The notes beneath the pieces were generated by a model that was not told where the DNA came from, ran no database searches, and saw only the letters and a program-made list of their open reading frames with translations. From a virus: a stretch of DNA of 35,017 bases. The stretch is taken from positions 1-35,017 of IMG/VR virus record IMGVR_UViG_3300001681_000076; one strand, given 5' to 3'. Shown here one piece after another: positions 24,301 through 32,235 of this stretch (positions are counted from its first letter, which is position 1; every line of letters begins with the position of its first letter). A program made the position numbers and the translations under genes.

Positions 24301-24476
24301 AACGCAGCCATAACTGTTGAAGTCACCTGTTGCGAAGTACGCATGATTTGGTTTCCGTAATCCATAGCGCCACGTCCTGCTGCCATAGCATTACTAATCC
24401 ATTTAGTATTACCTGCTACCGGATTTGCTTGACCTAACTGAACATGCTTTCTTGTCCCTACTTTAATTCCTGCCAT
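21321..24476 (-). CDS. Large internal virion protein (T7 gp15-position)
   Basis: This is a 1051-residue, mostly helical protein just before the giant one in the late operon, the relative place of T7 gp15. The N-terminus is Gln/Gly/Ser-rich with helical parts (MDYGNQIMRTSQQVTSTVMA). A long coiled coil lies at about residues 740-880 (INQTKIIETLDAEIAAIDEH through EIERTKQKIAAEAKALAEIN). I see no lytic transglycosylase or peptidase motif and no transmembrane helix. It probably forms part of the ejected channel together with the gp14-like and giant proteins. The assignment is from position and composition, not sequence similarity. Confidence 0.65.
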   Translation of the reverse strand: MAGIKVGTRKHVQLGQANPVAGNTKWISNAMAAGRGAMDYGNQIMRTSQQVTSTVMAALEKGDKVNQLNTSQGNFDKWEGGLLAGSSEYSPNSPMGVMTSAAYGQQGGDGMLSNSISPKNLASTVSDMYRKYMTDHIDTIKNKDVRAAMYKYHGAKYAAMMTKVQGHVVNYTRAQQSSTFLANFDNIHDAIPTNSVEQNKEALITIDNMMSQVKNGVFPSLNTPAMFLTLDNLVDSAKEGITRQNAYRSVTFNNPAFDHPESDTTKGGIPVVTTVEDYNRAIDFVNGDFSALLNDPNVTEEHAQAIMDAVNALDVGDPNFGSKDSNRSQLLTRLETDRAIRVRNIGNKEEAVFAKQLSTLQAAHQNGTLTYALINATISPNGKSAAMFNQYLSMLKQQGKATFSSSQISAFRSIEADVRSGSSEDPEIQQIIEGYITNPVEADNAYLGYLIKKFGFVPDKYWTKATKFLKTAGKDWKVSKAKQNLLTIAENAMILYILKPDEVKAKLGAGENLGDLNSILAMLQGADKASITEARLLVQTQMINFEEMLDKTLKLKKESDGTSFADQLRAPLYKMDKNGKKHYIGDQNKNWIGDTLIQEQLGGVDDTLFTKHRAKIRANQVAENSDITNAQKRTIYNAEVLTEKLATALKNDSLIGKEVTIKFTDGSNFAFVAPDGMTVEDGRGLYFSKIAMMQTGDASKVVRLPADHPIPEGWTDRTEPYSELKKRKALIKSGALTKYLNYEELVSQESADIINQTKIIETLDAEIAAIDEHLDNTTSNNTDTWTEKKTELESQVAEATTIKNAAELGVSIAQIKDMDVEIERTKQKIAAEAKALAEINKKIAALETLEITATAKEKADANKTAFDKFMDVGADGLLKTGQFLTNFLVSDFYGMGADARHAEEWIDELKYTHATIEKNKGIDYSSYESWKETGSADLKSEEKPTIAGYNFAKDGHDYVVERERRLVDLLQGLYERRNYTSGDGITYFDVTPSEITKREIGAVVGEFDIESSMPMDMFEDEEDALVFLRSLPKLDNGGKYYIVLEDGKILK

Positions 24477-24499
24477 AATCTACCTAAATTTATTCGTCA

Positions 24500-24952
24500 T
24501 TAATCAAACGCACCTGAACCGCCTGCACTCCCTAATGTACTTGCCGCCTGTCCGTAGCCTGAAAGTAAAGACCCTTTCGCCCTAGACTCTTGTGCTTGCC
24601 ACTGTGATGATCCTGTCATCCACATACGCCAAGCCTGACCTCTAGCCGTTCTAGTCATTTCATAAGCATCTGATTGCATATTATTTATTGATTTCATCAT
24701 ATTCATTGCTGAAGATCCCTCTCCAACAGACACACCTGATGCGCCCCATTGAGCCGCTTGCATGTGTAATTGTTCTATCGCTTGACGGTGGGCGACCTTT
24801 CTTTTATACATGTACGCATTTAACGTTTCATGATATTCGATTTGACCTTGTTTATAAGCATCAGCACCTGCTTGTCTAGCACCTCTCGCTGCTATTGCGC
24901 CACCCGCAATACTTGCACCTGCACCTACTACTGCCATTATTGCTGTCAACAT
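24500..24952 (-). CDS. Internal core protein (T7 gp14-like)
   Basis: This is a 150-residue protein. A hydrophobic Gly/Ala N-terminal segment (MAVVGAGASIAGGAIAARGA) could insert into the outer membrane, as proposed for T7 gp14. A helical Gln/Met-rich body follows, with GASGVSVGEGSSAMNMMKSI (about 70-89), a motif recurrent in podovirus gp14-type proteins, and a Gly/Ser tail. Size, position before the two large internal proteins and composition agree. GGGAGAAG precedes ATG 24952. Confidence 0.75.
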   Translation of the reverse strand: MLTAIMAVVGAGASIAGGAIAARGARQAGADAYKQGQIEYHETLNAYMYKRKVAHRQAIEQLHMQAAQWGASGVSVGEGSSAMNMMKSINNMQSDAYEMTRTARGQAWRMWMTGSSQWQAQESRAKGSLLSGYGQAASTLGSAGGSGAFD

Positions 24953-24964
24953 ACCGCTTCTCCC

Positions 24965-26686
24965 TTAATCTACAACTGTGAGAGTGCCATGAATACCTAA
25001 AATTGTCATAGGTAAAGGCTGCTCTTGTCTAATTTCAATAATACCATCTCTATCCCAACCAAGATTAGTAACCCGTTTATCACCTTCAAAGTTCGGTACT
25101 GCTGCACCCATTTTATGCGCTGATGTTCTGAACGGTAGTTGATCTCCGTTAATAATTACACCTGTCGTATCTATGAGTCTGACCATAACTTCATTCCATC
25201 TCTTTTTACGGCCTTGTGCTTTACCTGCTTCAGAACCCGCTTCTACTCGCATTGTTCTTAGTTTTGATTTGTAAGCAAGTCCGATCTGAATTGGTACAGT
25301 ACCCCAAGTGCTAGGAATCTTTGGACTAACACTACCACCTGATACTATTTCATCAGGGAATACACAGTTATCAATTAATATCTGTACTGTCTCCCCTTCT
25401 AAATGTGACAATCCACCCACTGATGTGGTTGATCCTGTTACCGTTCCGGATAAAGCACCGTCCACATTTAATTCAGGATCAAGATATTCAACGTGTCTCA
25501 CTACATTGCCGTTTACTGTTCTTTTTACCAAGACCCAAACCTGATCTTTTGTTCTTTCTGTAATTACCGTTAGGCTTTCAACTTCAGAATCTTTTCCACC
25601 AATATAGTGCCTTGCCCATGCAATAACATCCTCCGGTCTTTCGTAAGTCATACTTAATAACTTTCCGTCTGATGTGCATGCCCATACAATAGAGTCAGGT
25701 TCTTGCTGATAATCCATGTCAGTCAAATACCCTTCAGTGATGTGTTCTGCTAATAGAGTCATATCAGGTGCAGTGTACGAGTCTGTTTGATAACTGTATG
25801 AATATTCACGAATTTTTCTTCTTGCACGCTGAACAAATAGAATCGCATTACCGATTTGGATCGGTGGAATTATGTAACTTCCGTATGTTGTTTGCTGCGT
25901 TACCATGATGTTTGATGGCGTTAGTGGTTCACCTGTTGGTCTGCCAACTTTAAATTCGCCACCACCTGTTCCAATAATTAAATCTCTACTAGGCTGCAAC
26001 CATCTAATAACGTTTACTCTATTTGTTGCAATCGCATATTCCATAGACTCGTCAGCAAGTCCTGTTCCTTGATTGAAGTTTTCGTAATCTGCAGTTTGTG
26101 AACCCCAAATAGTTTGCGGATATGCTGAAGTACCTGCAAAGAATAATCGTTGCTCATAGAAAGATACTGTTCTTGGATAGCCGTTTGCTGCCGTCCAAGG
26201 TGTTGCACCTGACCATGTAAAGGTTGGTGTTGTCAGTGTCCATGCAGTATGACCTGTACGACTTAGTTTTCTTGGTGCGTGATTACTATGACAGACATAC
26301 ATTACATCCGCTGATTGAGCAAAGTGTAATTCAAACAATTCTGCTTCTGAATAAGGAGTAGAAATCTCATACGCAACTGCAGGTGATCCTGTTACGATCT
26401 GACCATTGTCTTTGAAAAACCTGATATAGTTTTCACCAACTTCTAATACATAAGATTGTGTAGTATTAAACTCAAAAGGTATTAATCTAACCTCTTTACT
26501 TGAGTCTTTTACTTCTGAAACGAAATATGTTCCATCTCTTCTCTTAGCGCCGCCATGAGGATAAACAAACATATTCTTTAGTTCGCTTACGCCATTAAAA
26601 TATTTTTTGAAATCAATTTGACCTTCAAGCCGTGGACTTAACTCACCTGCTGTAAAGTTTGATTGAAAGGGGTGTACTCTAGCCAT
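24965..26686 (-). CDS. Tail tubular protein B-like nozzle protein
   Basis: This is a 573-residue protein. The N-terminus (QSNFTAGELSPRLEGQIDFK, YFNGVSELKNMFVYPHGGAK, RRDGTYFV) is the hallmark of the podovirus nozzle/stabilisation family related to T7 gp12. The rest is beta-rich (propeller-like repeats such as YVLEVGENYIRFF and SIVWACTSDGKLLSMTYERP), consistent with the tail nozzle that caps the tube. It overlaps the adaptor gene by one base. Confidence 0.85.
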   Translation of the reverse strand: MARVHPFQSNFTAGELSPRLEGQIDFKKYFNGVSELKNMFVYPHGGAKRRDGTYFVSEVKDSSKEVRLIPFEFNTTQSYVLEVGENYIRFFKDNGQIVTGSPAVAYEISTPYSEAELFELHFAQSADVMYVCHSNHAPRKLSRTGHTAWTLTTPTFTWSGATPWTAANGYPRTVSFYEQRLFFAGTSAYPQTIWGSQTADYENFNQGTGLADESMEYAIATNRVNVIRWLQPSRDLIIGTGGGEFKVGRPTGEPLTPSNIMVTQQTTYGSYIIPPIQIGNAILFVQRARRKIREYSYSYQTDSYTAPDMTLLAEHITEGYLTDMDYQQEPDSIVWACTSDGKLLSMTYERPEDVIAWARHYIGGKDSEVESLTVITERTKDQVWVLVKRTVNGNVVRHVEYLDPELNVDGALSGTVTGSTTSVGGLSHLEGETVQILIDNCVFPDEIVSGGSVSPKIPSTWGTVPIQIGLAYKSKLRTMRVEAGSEAGKAQGRKKRWNEVMVRLIDTTGVIINGDQLPFRTSAHKMGAAVPNFEGDKRVTNLGWDRDGIIEIRQEQPLPMTILGIHGTLTVVD

Positions 26687-27249
26687 TAGCCTCTAAAACT
26701 TATAAAAGTATCTGAAACGATGCTATCACTCGAACCCTCCAATCCATCAATAGAACGCGCTTCTGCAATCTTACTTTCGTAGAGTTCCCACATCTGTTTC
26801 GATAGTGTGTTACTACCGGTAATAGAGTATGCCAATTCTGCTGCAAGTCGTGCAGTCAATGCTTCCGTAAATAATGGATCGAACTGTGATGTATCGGTAA
26901 TTTTTGAAATATATAAAATACTTGCTGCATCTTCATTTGACAACAGTTTTCTACCTTCAATTTTGAATTCTATGTCAGCGTATGACATCTGCAAAACTCT
27001 TAAACAATAAGGCTTTGTAGGTAGTGTGTATTCTGCTGCAAAATCAAATGCAGGTATTGATGTTAATTTACTAAGTTTTTGCCTAGCAATAGCAAAGTTC
27101 CAAGTATGCGCTCGTAGAACAGCATCTCTTGTAGGCTCATAAAATGCATTAGATAGCCTTGCTCTTTCCGTATTATCGGATAGGGATGTGATTGCTTCGT
27201 CACCTAACTTGCGCAATGCATTTGAACAGATGGAAACTTCTGTAGCCAT
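26686..27249 (-). CDS. Tail tubular protein A-like adaptor
   Basis: This is a 187-residue protein. SICSNALRKLGDEAITSLSD, FYEPTRDAVLRAHTWNFAIA and LPTKPYCLRVLQM match the T7 gp11 (tail tubular A) adaptor family, which joins the portal to the nozzle and binds fibres. Its length is close to that of T7 gp11. AGGAG precedes ATG 27249. The 64 bp between it and the capsid gene have no gene; they contain a GGGG/CCCC inverted repeat ending in T7 on the plus strand. Confidence 0.85.
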   Translation of the reverse strand: MATEVSICSNALRKLGDEAITSLSDNTERARLSNAFYEPTRDAVLRAHTWNFAIARQKLSKLTSIPAFDFAAEYTLPTKPYCLRVLQMSYADIEFKIEGRKLLSNEDAASILYISKITDTSQFDPLFTEALTARLAAELAYSITGSNTLSKQMWELYESKIAEARSIDGLEGSSDSIVSDTFISFRG

Positions 27250-27313
27250 ATCACTTCTCCTGAATTTGGTGGGGATAACCTTTTACAGAAACCCCCTTTT
27301 TTTGATCTAACTA

Positions 27314-28171
27314 TTATTCTTTAGCACCGATCTCTACAACTTTTTCATCTTCGATACGAGTAGCACCGATGATCATTGATAAGAATACCTGTGTTGCGTA
27401 GTTCTTATCATCACGTTCTGAAATACGAGTAGTAATATCTTTACCTACCGCAAGACCTAACGCTGATTCTGTGTATGCAAGGCACGAACGAGTTGTTGAT
27501 ACTTTTGCTAAACGCTCAGAACGGATAAACTTGAAACCCAAGAAGGTATCAATATTACCGGATGCTAATGCACGAACCGTATTGTAATCAGATGAAGTCA
27601 CCTGAGTAGTATTCAATAAGTCTGTGACCTGCTTCGCAGAACAAATTAAGTAACGCGCCTCATCAGGATCAACATCAGATGAATCAATGATTTCCTTAGC
27701 AGAAAGTAACTTATCTAAAGTTAAACCTGTTGTACCAACAGCAATCTTTTGAGATGCCGGAAGTGCAATCGCTGTAGCACCTGCTACACCACCTGCTGCT
27801 GAACCCGATGCTGCAGCGATGATAGCATCATCCATAGCACGACCCATTGCATTAGCGCCTGCCATTGCATATTCAGATTGTGGAGTAATAAGCATTTTAA
27901 CTTTATCTTCCTGATCAATAAGATCCGCCCAATCGTAATCCACTAACGTAACTTTACGTCTTGAGTGTGGAGTATTGATCTGTGGAGTGTCAGAGTGACG
28001 AGTTGTGCGAATTCGTGCTGCTGTAGCGCCAATTGCCTCGAAATAATGACTCTTACCTGTAACAGGTGTGTAGCGTGAAGTCTCTTTTAAACGTGAACCT
28101 TTCTGTTGTGCCAAGTGTAAAACATTTGACTTATACTGCTCAACAAATGCAGTTGTAATTGCTGTGGACAT
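27314..28171 (-). CDS. Major capsid protein
   Basis: This is a 285-residue protein placed between scaffold and adaptor genes, the usual podovirus order. It begins STAITTAFVEQYKSNVLHLA and has VTLVDYDWADLIDQEDKVKM and AMGRAMDDAIIAAASGSAAG, a pattern seen in a compact HK97-fold capsid family of marine and soil podoviruses. It is shorter than T7 gp10 (345). Its ribosome site AGGAGG is caught in a hairpin (28174-28205), so translation may be regulated. The long 186-bp gap upstream sets it apart from the rest of the operon. Confidence 0.85.
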   Translation of the reverse strand: MSTAITTAFVEQYKSNVLHLAQQKGSRLKETSRYTPVTGKSHYFEAIGATAARIRTTRHSDTPQINTPHSRRKVTLVDYDWADLIDQEDKVKMLITPQSEYAMAGANAMGRAMDDAIIAAASGSAAGGVAGATAIALPASQKIAVGTTGLTLDKLLSAKEIIDSSDVDPDEARYLICSAKQVTDLLNTTQVTSSDYNTVRALASGNIDTFLGFKFIRSERLAKVSTTRSCLAYTESALGLAVGKDITTRISERDDKNYATQVFLSMIIGATRIEDEKVVEIGAKE

Positions 28172-28173
28172 GA

Positions 28174-28205
28174 TGCCCTCCTTATATAATTATTTTAGGT
28201 GGGCA
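28174..28205 (-). promoter_or_regulatory. Hairpin covering the capsid ribosome-binding site
   Basis: In the mRNA, TGCCC-A-CCT (28205-28197) pairs with AGG-A-GGGCA (28182-28174) across a 14-base AT-rich loop: eight pairs with one A-A mismatch. The 3' arm contains the AGGAGG site 3-8 bases before ATG 28171, so the fold would block ribosome entry until opened. Confidence 0.55.
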
Positions 28206-28289
28206 TTATCCTTGCGGGTGTCCTGTCATTTACGGCGACTAAACGAGTTTAAGAACTACCATTTGCCTTACTGTTGTTATCCTTGCGGG
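28206..28289. repeat. 13-bp direct repeat upstream of the capsid gene
   Basis: TTATCCTTGCGGG occurs at 28206-28218 and 28277-28289 (in the mRNA, CCCGCAAGGATAA), 71 bp apart, in the capsid leader. The first copy abuts the ribosome-site hairpin. It could be a protein- or RNA-binding element. No promoter boxes are convincing between them. Confidence 0.5.
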
Positions 28290-28357
28290 CATTTCAGGCG
28301 TAAATATTAGAAAGGATTCCTCATAAGATTCCTCTCTTGTTTATTATATTAACATAT

Positions 28358-29161
28358 TTAGAATGCTTTTGAGTACAATTGATTCATTTCTGCTTGTGCA
28401 TCCATGTGTTTAGGGTCTTTTGGATTCCAATATGCGTGTTCTTTATTATCATTAATTTGACCGATCTTCATTTTTGCATCAAGCGGACTCATTACTAGAC
28501 TATTGTTTGAAGTTCCTTGTGCAGAATCTTCTGAAATATCTTTTCCGGCTGCGGCAAGCAATCTAATAAGATCAGGATCGTTTCCAAATCTAGGATCTTC
28601 TAACTTTTGTTGTAGTTCAGGCGTACCGTACACTCGCAACGCTCTTTGGGCAGCAGTTAGATTCTTCTCATAGTGCGCACCATATTCTTTTCTTAGTTCA
28701 TCTTCAGTGGAAACACCTATTTGATCTCCCAATTGAGCCTCTTGTTGGCTTTGGTAATCAAAAGAACCTTTTTGCCACTCAACTAATCCTTGCATTTGCT
28801 GCGGTGATAAGCCTAGTGCATGACCTCTTTCTTTAAATGAAGATAACATTTCAGCAGGATATTGCTGTTCATAGCCTGATGGTATCTCTAATTCGTAACC
28901 ATCTGCTGATTCGGGTCTGCCAAGTTTGTCATAAACTTCCATCCTTTCATCATCTGTTTTTGGAATGGGTATTCTACTACCTAACATCTGTTGTTGATGT
29001 ACCAAGGTTTTTGCTGCCGACTCTGCATCATTGATATTTGCTAAAGTCGGGTCTGCTCTTAAATCATCTGACAACCCATCTCTCCAATCGCTTTGGTTGT
29101 CACTTGTTACAGGTGCTGTTGCATTGTCTGTATTTTCTGTGGCCTCTGCTACTTCATTCAT
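28358..29161 (-). CDS. Scaffolding protein
   Basis: This is a 267-residue acidic, Gln/Asp/Glu-rich protein without hydrophobic segments, just upstream of the capsid gene. Features typical of podovirus scaffolds: WRDGLSDDLRADPTLANIND near the N-terminus, PESADGYELEIPSGYEQQYP in the middle, and a helical C-terminus with a basic/Asp mix (NPKDPKHMDAQAEMNQLYSK) of the kind that contacts capsid subunits. It would guide procapsid assembly and then leave. Confidence 0.85.
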   Translation of the reverse strand: MNEVAEATENTDNATAPVTSDNQSDWRDGLSDDLRADPTLANINDAESAAKTLVHQQQMLGSRIPIPKTDDERMEVYDKLGRPESADGYELEIPSGYEQQYPAEMLSSFKERGHALGLSPQQMQGLVEWQKGSFDYQSQQEAQLGDQIGVSTEDELRKEYGAHYEKNLTAAQRALRVYGTPELQQKLEDPRFGNDPDLIRLLAAAGKDISEDSAQGTSNNSLVMSPLDAKMKIGQINDNKEHAYWNPKDPKHMDAQAEMNQLYSKAF

Positions 29162-29164
29162 TTT

Positions 29165-29380
29165 TTATTCCTCTTTTATATTACACATTTTTATAATACG
29201 CATATAGACGGATCTTTCTCCTTCTCTACGCGCGGTTTCATACGGATCGCCTTTTACATAAGACTCCCGCATTTGATATGCAGCCTTTAAGTCTTTGAGG
29301 ACTTGCATTCCCTCTCTAGTACCAAAAGCATCTGCATAGTTTCTTCTGAGATCATCAATCTCTTTCATCCCGCTGATCAT
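29165..29380 (-). CDS. Bbp19-like small head-region protein
   Basis: This is a 71-residue protein. YADAFGTREGMQVLKDLKAA followed by KGDPYETARREGERSVYMRI matches the small Bbp19-like family (named for Bordetella phage BPP-1) found between portal and scaffold genes. ATG 29380 is chosen: it overlaps the portal stop (TGATG) and has AAGG upstream; a GTG at 29383 is also possible. Its role is unknown, probably in head assembly. Confidence 0.75.
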   Translation of the reverse strand: MISGMKEIDDLRRNYADAFGTREGMQVLKDLKAAYQMRESYVKGDPYETARREGERSVYMRIIKMCNIKEE

Positions 29381-30996
29381 CACTGACCTTCTTGCATCAT
29401 AGCCTGCATCATAGCCTCTTGATCTTCTTCGGACATATCCGCTGCTTGTGCTGCTACAGGTGCTAATTTACTCACAACATCTGCACCGCCTTGTACTGCT
29501 TGCATCTGTTGTTGCTGCTGTTGTTGTTTTGCAGCCTCTTCACGTTTAGCATTAATTTCTTCAGGATCTCTCATAATGTTTTTAGGAACGCCTAACAGTT
29601 CAGCACGAGAACGAATTGCTGCATCATGATCAATGTTGTCCATTATTTCAGGTGCAAATCCCGCTAAATTAGCAGCCATTTCATACAACCTCTCAACTGC
29701 CGTAGCCTCTTCCATTCTTTGAGAACGTGCTAGTGGGCCGACAAACTCAATATCTAACGCAGTGCCTTCCAAATCTTCCGGCGCAGGGGAAAAAAGATCG
29801 TTCCTGTCCATAATGGCAAAACATCTTTCTATCAATGGATTTAGAAACTCCGTCTGAAATCTTCCTAGAGTCGGGCCTAGTAGTCTTTGCATCAATTCAT
29901 AGCGAACTTGTACTTCAGTTGCCGTCATTTGCGGGCCACTCTGAAGTTCTAACTGATCTGAGAAGAAAGCCTGCTTAATAGCACCTCTTAAAGCCTCTTC
30001 CTTCATGTCAGAAACATCAAATCTTGCACCTGTATTTAACGGCTTTATTGCACCATCTCTTCTAACAACTGTTATACCTGATGGTTTTGTAACAACACGA
30101 CCAATAACACCATCATCTTCTACTAAAAGTGGCGGATCTATTGCCTTTGCCCATGCTTTTAACCCTAACTCTACTGCTTTATTGAGAGTTTTAATATCAG
30201 GGAGTGCATTGAACGCAGGTGATCTTCCATATTTTTCACCTGATGCTTTTGCCCATCTAGTTACCAAGTATGGCATTTCGTTATAACCACCCTCGCCAAC
30301 AATATTCTTATCTGCAAGACAGATATAAACGGATGCCCAAGGTAATTTTGTTTGATTCTTCTCATACGAAGGCGTTACGCAGTGAATAAATTCAAAACTC
30401 TTGTCCGGATCTTTCTTTAGCGCCTCCATAACCTTAACACCAACAGCATCTCCCCATTTTTGGTGAGCCTGACGTGCTGTATAAGGAAATTTTCTGTACA
30501 AAGTATCTATCTCGCCCTTGTGATTCTCAGAAATCATGTATTCAGAAACCGCTAACGATCTAAAACTGATTGCCCCATCTGCTTCTTCAACTTCTAAACA
30601 AGCAGTACCGATAGAACAAATATCAAGATAGAACTCATGCACTTCTGTATTGAAGTTTGACGAGTTGAACGCTTTGTACATTCTATTACGACAATCTTCT
30701 AACCATACTTGCACCTCTCTACTTGCAGCGACTGACTCATCTCTAACTCTTAAATGAAACCAAGGTAGGGATGCAGACGTTAAAGTCCCTTGTAAAGATG
30801 CCGCAAGTAAAGTATTTGCATGAACTGCGGTAGAATCGTAAAGTTTCTCAGTTCTCTTTGATCCTTTTGCATAAGTTGCAGACACATCTGCTTTCCTTGG
30901 CATTACATAGTCAAGAATTTCTTGCCAATGATTCAACCACGGTGCTTTATCAGATTCTAATTTATTAAATCTTTTAATTAACTGTTCAACTTCCAT
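29380..30996 (-). CDS. Portal (head-tail connector) protein
   Basis: This is a 538-residue protein of the podovirus head-tail connector family (T7 gp8 type): NHWQEILDYVMPRKADVSAT and KLYDSTAVHANTLLAASLQG at the N-terminus, HKGEIDTLYRKFPYTARQA, YGRSPAFNALPDIKTLNKAV in the middle and TATEVQVRYELMQRLLGPTL in the crown/wing part. A Gln-run (AAKQQQQQQQMQ) and acidic Met-rich tail follow. The length agrees with T7 gp8 (536). As a dodecamer it would gate DNA entry and join the adaptor. Confidence 0.9.
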   Translation of the reverse strand: MEVEQLIKRFNKLESDKAPWLNHWQEILDYVMPRKADVSATYAKGSKRTEKLYDSTAVHANTLLAASLQGTLTSASLPWFHLRVRDESVAASREVQVWLEDCRNRMYKAFNSSNFNTEVHEFYLDICSIGTACLEVEEADGAISFRSLAVSEYMISENHKGEIDTLYRKFPYTARQAHQKWGDAVGVKVMEALKKDPDKSFEFIHCVTPSYEKNQTKLPWASVYICLADKNIVGEGGYNEMPYLVTRWAKASGEKYGRSPAFNALPDIKTLNKAVELGLKAWAKAIDPPLLVEDDGVIGRVVTKPSGITVVRRDGAIKPLNTGARFDVSDMKEEALRGAIKQAFFSDQLELQSGPQMTATEVQVRYELMQRLLGPTLGRFQTEFLNPLIERCFAIMDRNDLFSPAPEDLEGTALDIEFVGPLARSQRMEEATAVERLYEMAANLAGFAPEIMDNIDHDAAIRSRAELLGVPKNIMRDPEEINAKREEAAKQQQQQQQMQAVQGGADVVSKLAPVAAQAADMSEEDQEAMMQAMMQEGQ

Positions 30997-31005
30997 GATG
31001 CCCCC

Positions 31006-31260
31006 TTATGAACCCGATCCAAGAAGAGATCGTTTCTTTGTTGGCGCTTCATCCAAAAGACCTTCTCCGCCTGTTCTTAATAATGAATACCTGCCTTTCT
31101 TGGCTTTGTTCAGTATTTTCTTACGCTCTACAACGATTTCTTCATCCATTCGCTTTTCTTCTGCTCTGCGAACTTCAGTTTCTTTCTCCATTGTTTGTGG
31201 CGTGTACATTGGTGGCATTGGTGGTGGTGGTGGTGGTGCAGGTGGTGATTTTTTACCCAT
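31006..31260 (-). CDS. MGKK...LLG mini-protein, copy 4
   Basis: This is an 84-residue protein with MGKKSPPAP, a Pro-run, a charged helix (about 25-50), then SLLRTGGEGLL and KKRSLLGSGS at the end. It is one of four tandem paralogues between terminase and portal that share N-terminus MGKK(S/N)xP and C-terminus (K/x)(S/T)LLG. T7 gp7.3, a small virion protein needed for ejection and coded just before the portal, also starts MGKK and ends with a KKSL...SGG-type tail, so a related virion role is suggested but not proven. Confidence 0.75.
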   Translation of the reverse strand: MGKKSPPAPPPPPPMPPMYTPQTMEKETEVRRAEEKRMDEEIVVERKKILNKAKKGRYSLLRTGGEGLLDEAPTKKRSLLGSGS

Positions 31261-31675
31261 TTTCTTCTCCTAGATAACGACACTCGCTGCGCAACATTCC
31301 ATAAAAGATACCATCTTTACCGGATTTACACATCTGTCTGAGTCGGCCTTCTTTCTTAAACCCCATTCTCTCAAGATGATTTCGCGCAGTTGTGTTGTCA
31401 ATTTCTGTAAATGCAGAAACTCTACGGACACCCAATTGTTCAAAAGGGTAGCCGTATATGAATTTCATGTTTTTTTTGGTGAACGCCCCTCGGACTTCAC
31501 TTGCAGCGGAAAGCATAATATCTACCTCTCGGTACTCACTATACACAACCCCTGCTACTAATTTTCCTTCTTGATATATTCCAAACGATACGCAAGCGCC
31601 AAAATCTGTTGCGCCTACTCGATCCGCAACCCACTGTGAAGTTTCGGATTTGTCATTTGGTACTACGTCAAACAT
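31253..31675 (-). CDS. GNAT-family acetyltransferase-like protein
   Basis: This is a 140-residue protein. The C-terminal half, VRRVSAFTEIDNTTARNHLERMGFKKEG, has the NxxARxHLExxGF signature of GNAT acetyltransferase motif B, and the middle (KFIYGYPFEQLGVRR) fits motif A, though a clear Q/RxxGxG/A acetyl-CoA loop is not obvious. Similar proteins occur in the packaging regions of several podoviruses. The substrate is unknown. It interrupts the row of MGKK...LLG genes and overlaps copy 4 by 8 bases. Confidence 0.7.
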   Translation of the reverse strand: MFDVVPNDKSETSQWVADRVGATDFGACVSFGIYQEGKLVAGVVYSEYREVDIMLSAASEVRGAFTKKNMKFIYGYPFEQLGVRRVSAFTEIDNTTARNHLERMGFKKEGRLRQMCKSGKDGIFYGMLRSECRYLGEENG

Positions 31676-31678
31676 GGA

Positions 31679-31939
31679 CTAACGTCCCCCTCCAAGAAGA
31701 AGTCGTTTTTTGACCTTATCTTCTTCTTTGTCCCAATAATTTCTTGAGGCTAAAATATTTTTTTGTGGTGCTTCTACGCCTTGTACTGTAGATACCTTAT
31801 GATCTCGTACACTTACTTCGTTTAATTCTTTTGTTGTTTCTTCTTGCGTTTCCGTTGTGACTACCGGATCAGGTAATACAGGTTCAGGGTACGCCGGTTG
31901 ATAGATAACTTGGGGTGCGGGTGCTGATTTCTTTCCCAT
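31679..31939 (-). CDS. MGKK...LLG mini-protein, copy 3
   Basis: This is an 86-residue protein with MGKKSAPAP, a Pro/Tyr-rich stretch (YQPAYPEPVLPDP), an acidic Thr/Glu region, then KNILASRN and KKRLLLGGGR. It shares both ends with its neighbours while the middle has diverged completely. A strong AGGAGGT site precedes ATG 31939. One base separates it from copy 2. Confidence 0.75.
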   Translation of the reverse strand: MGKKSAPAPQVIYQPAYPEPVLPDPVVTTETQEETTKELNEVSVRDHKVSTVQGVEAPQKNILASRNYWDKEEDKVKKRLLLGGGR

Positions 31940-31940
31940 C

Positions 31941-32234
31941 TTAACCTCCTAATAATGTCTGTTTTGAAACGTTTGCATCTGACTCAATTCCTTTTCCGCC
32001 GGATAATAAAACAGATTTTCTAATTTGCTTTCGCCGTCTGCCCATCATTGATGCGTGATCTTCAACAGGTTCTTTAACTTGTGCCTGTATCTGTTTTACT
32101 TGACCTGCTTGTTTCTTTACCATTTTATTTACTGCAGGAAATGACCCCGCCGGAGATCGAGCCGCCGGCTGCTGCTGCGGTTCGTATGTTCGATAAACAG
32201 GTTGTTGTGCTACGGGCGGTGATTTTTTACCCAT
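31941..32234 (-). CDS. MGKK...LLG mini-protein, copy 2
   Basis: This is a 97-residue protein from ATG 32234 (a longer frame to 32315 would overlap copy 1 and lacks MGKK at its start). MGKKSPPVA is followed by a Gln/Pro-rich stretch, a basic helix (VKKQAGQVKQIQAQVK), RRRKQIRKSVLLSGGKGIES and SKQTLLGG. It is the most basic copy and may contact DNA. Confidence 0.75.
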   Translation of the reverse strand: MGKKSPPVAQQPVYRTYEPQQQPAARSPAGSFPAVNKMVKKQAGQVKQIQAQVKEPVEDHASMMGRRRKQIRKSVLLSGGKGIESDANVSKQTLLGG

Positions 32235-32235
32235 G

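Noticed and set aside
27262-27303. GGGG/CCCC inverted repeat with seven T on the plus strand, between capsid and adaptor genes
   Set aside because: The stem is only 4-5 bp with a 17-base loop, and the T-run is on the strand opposite to transcription. It might end antisense transcripts but is too weak to call.
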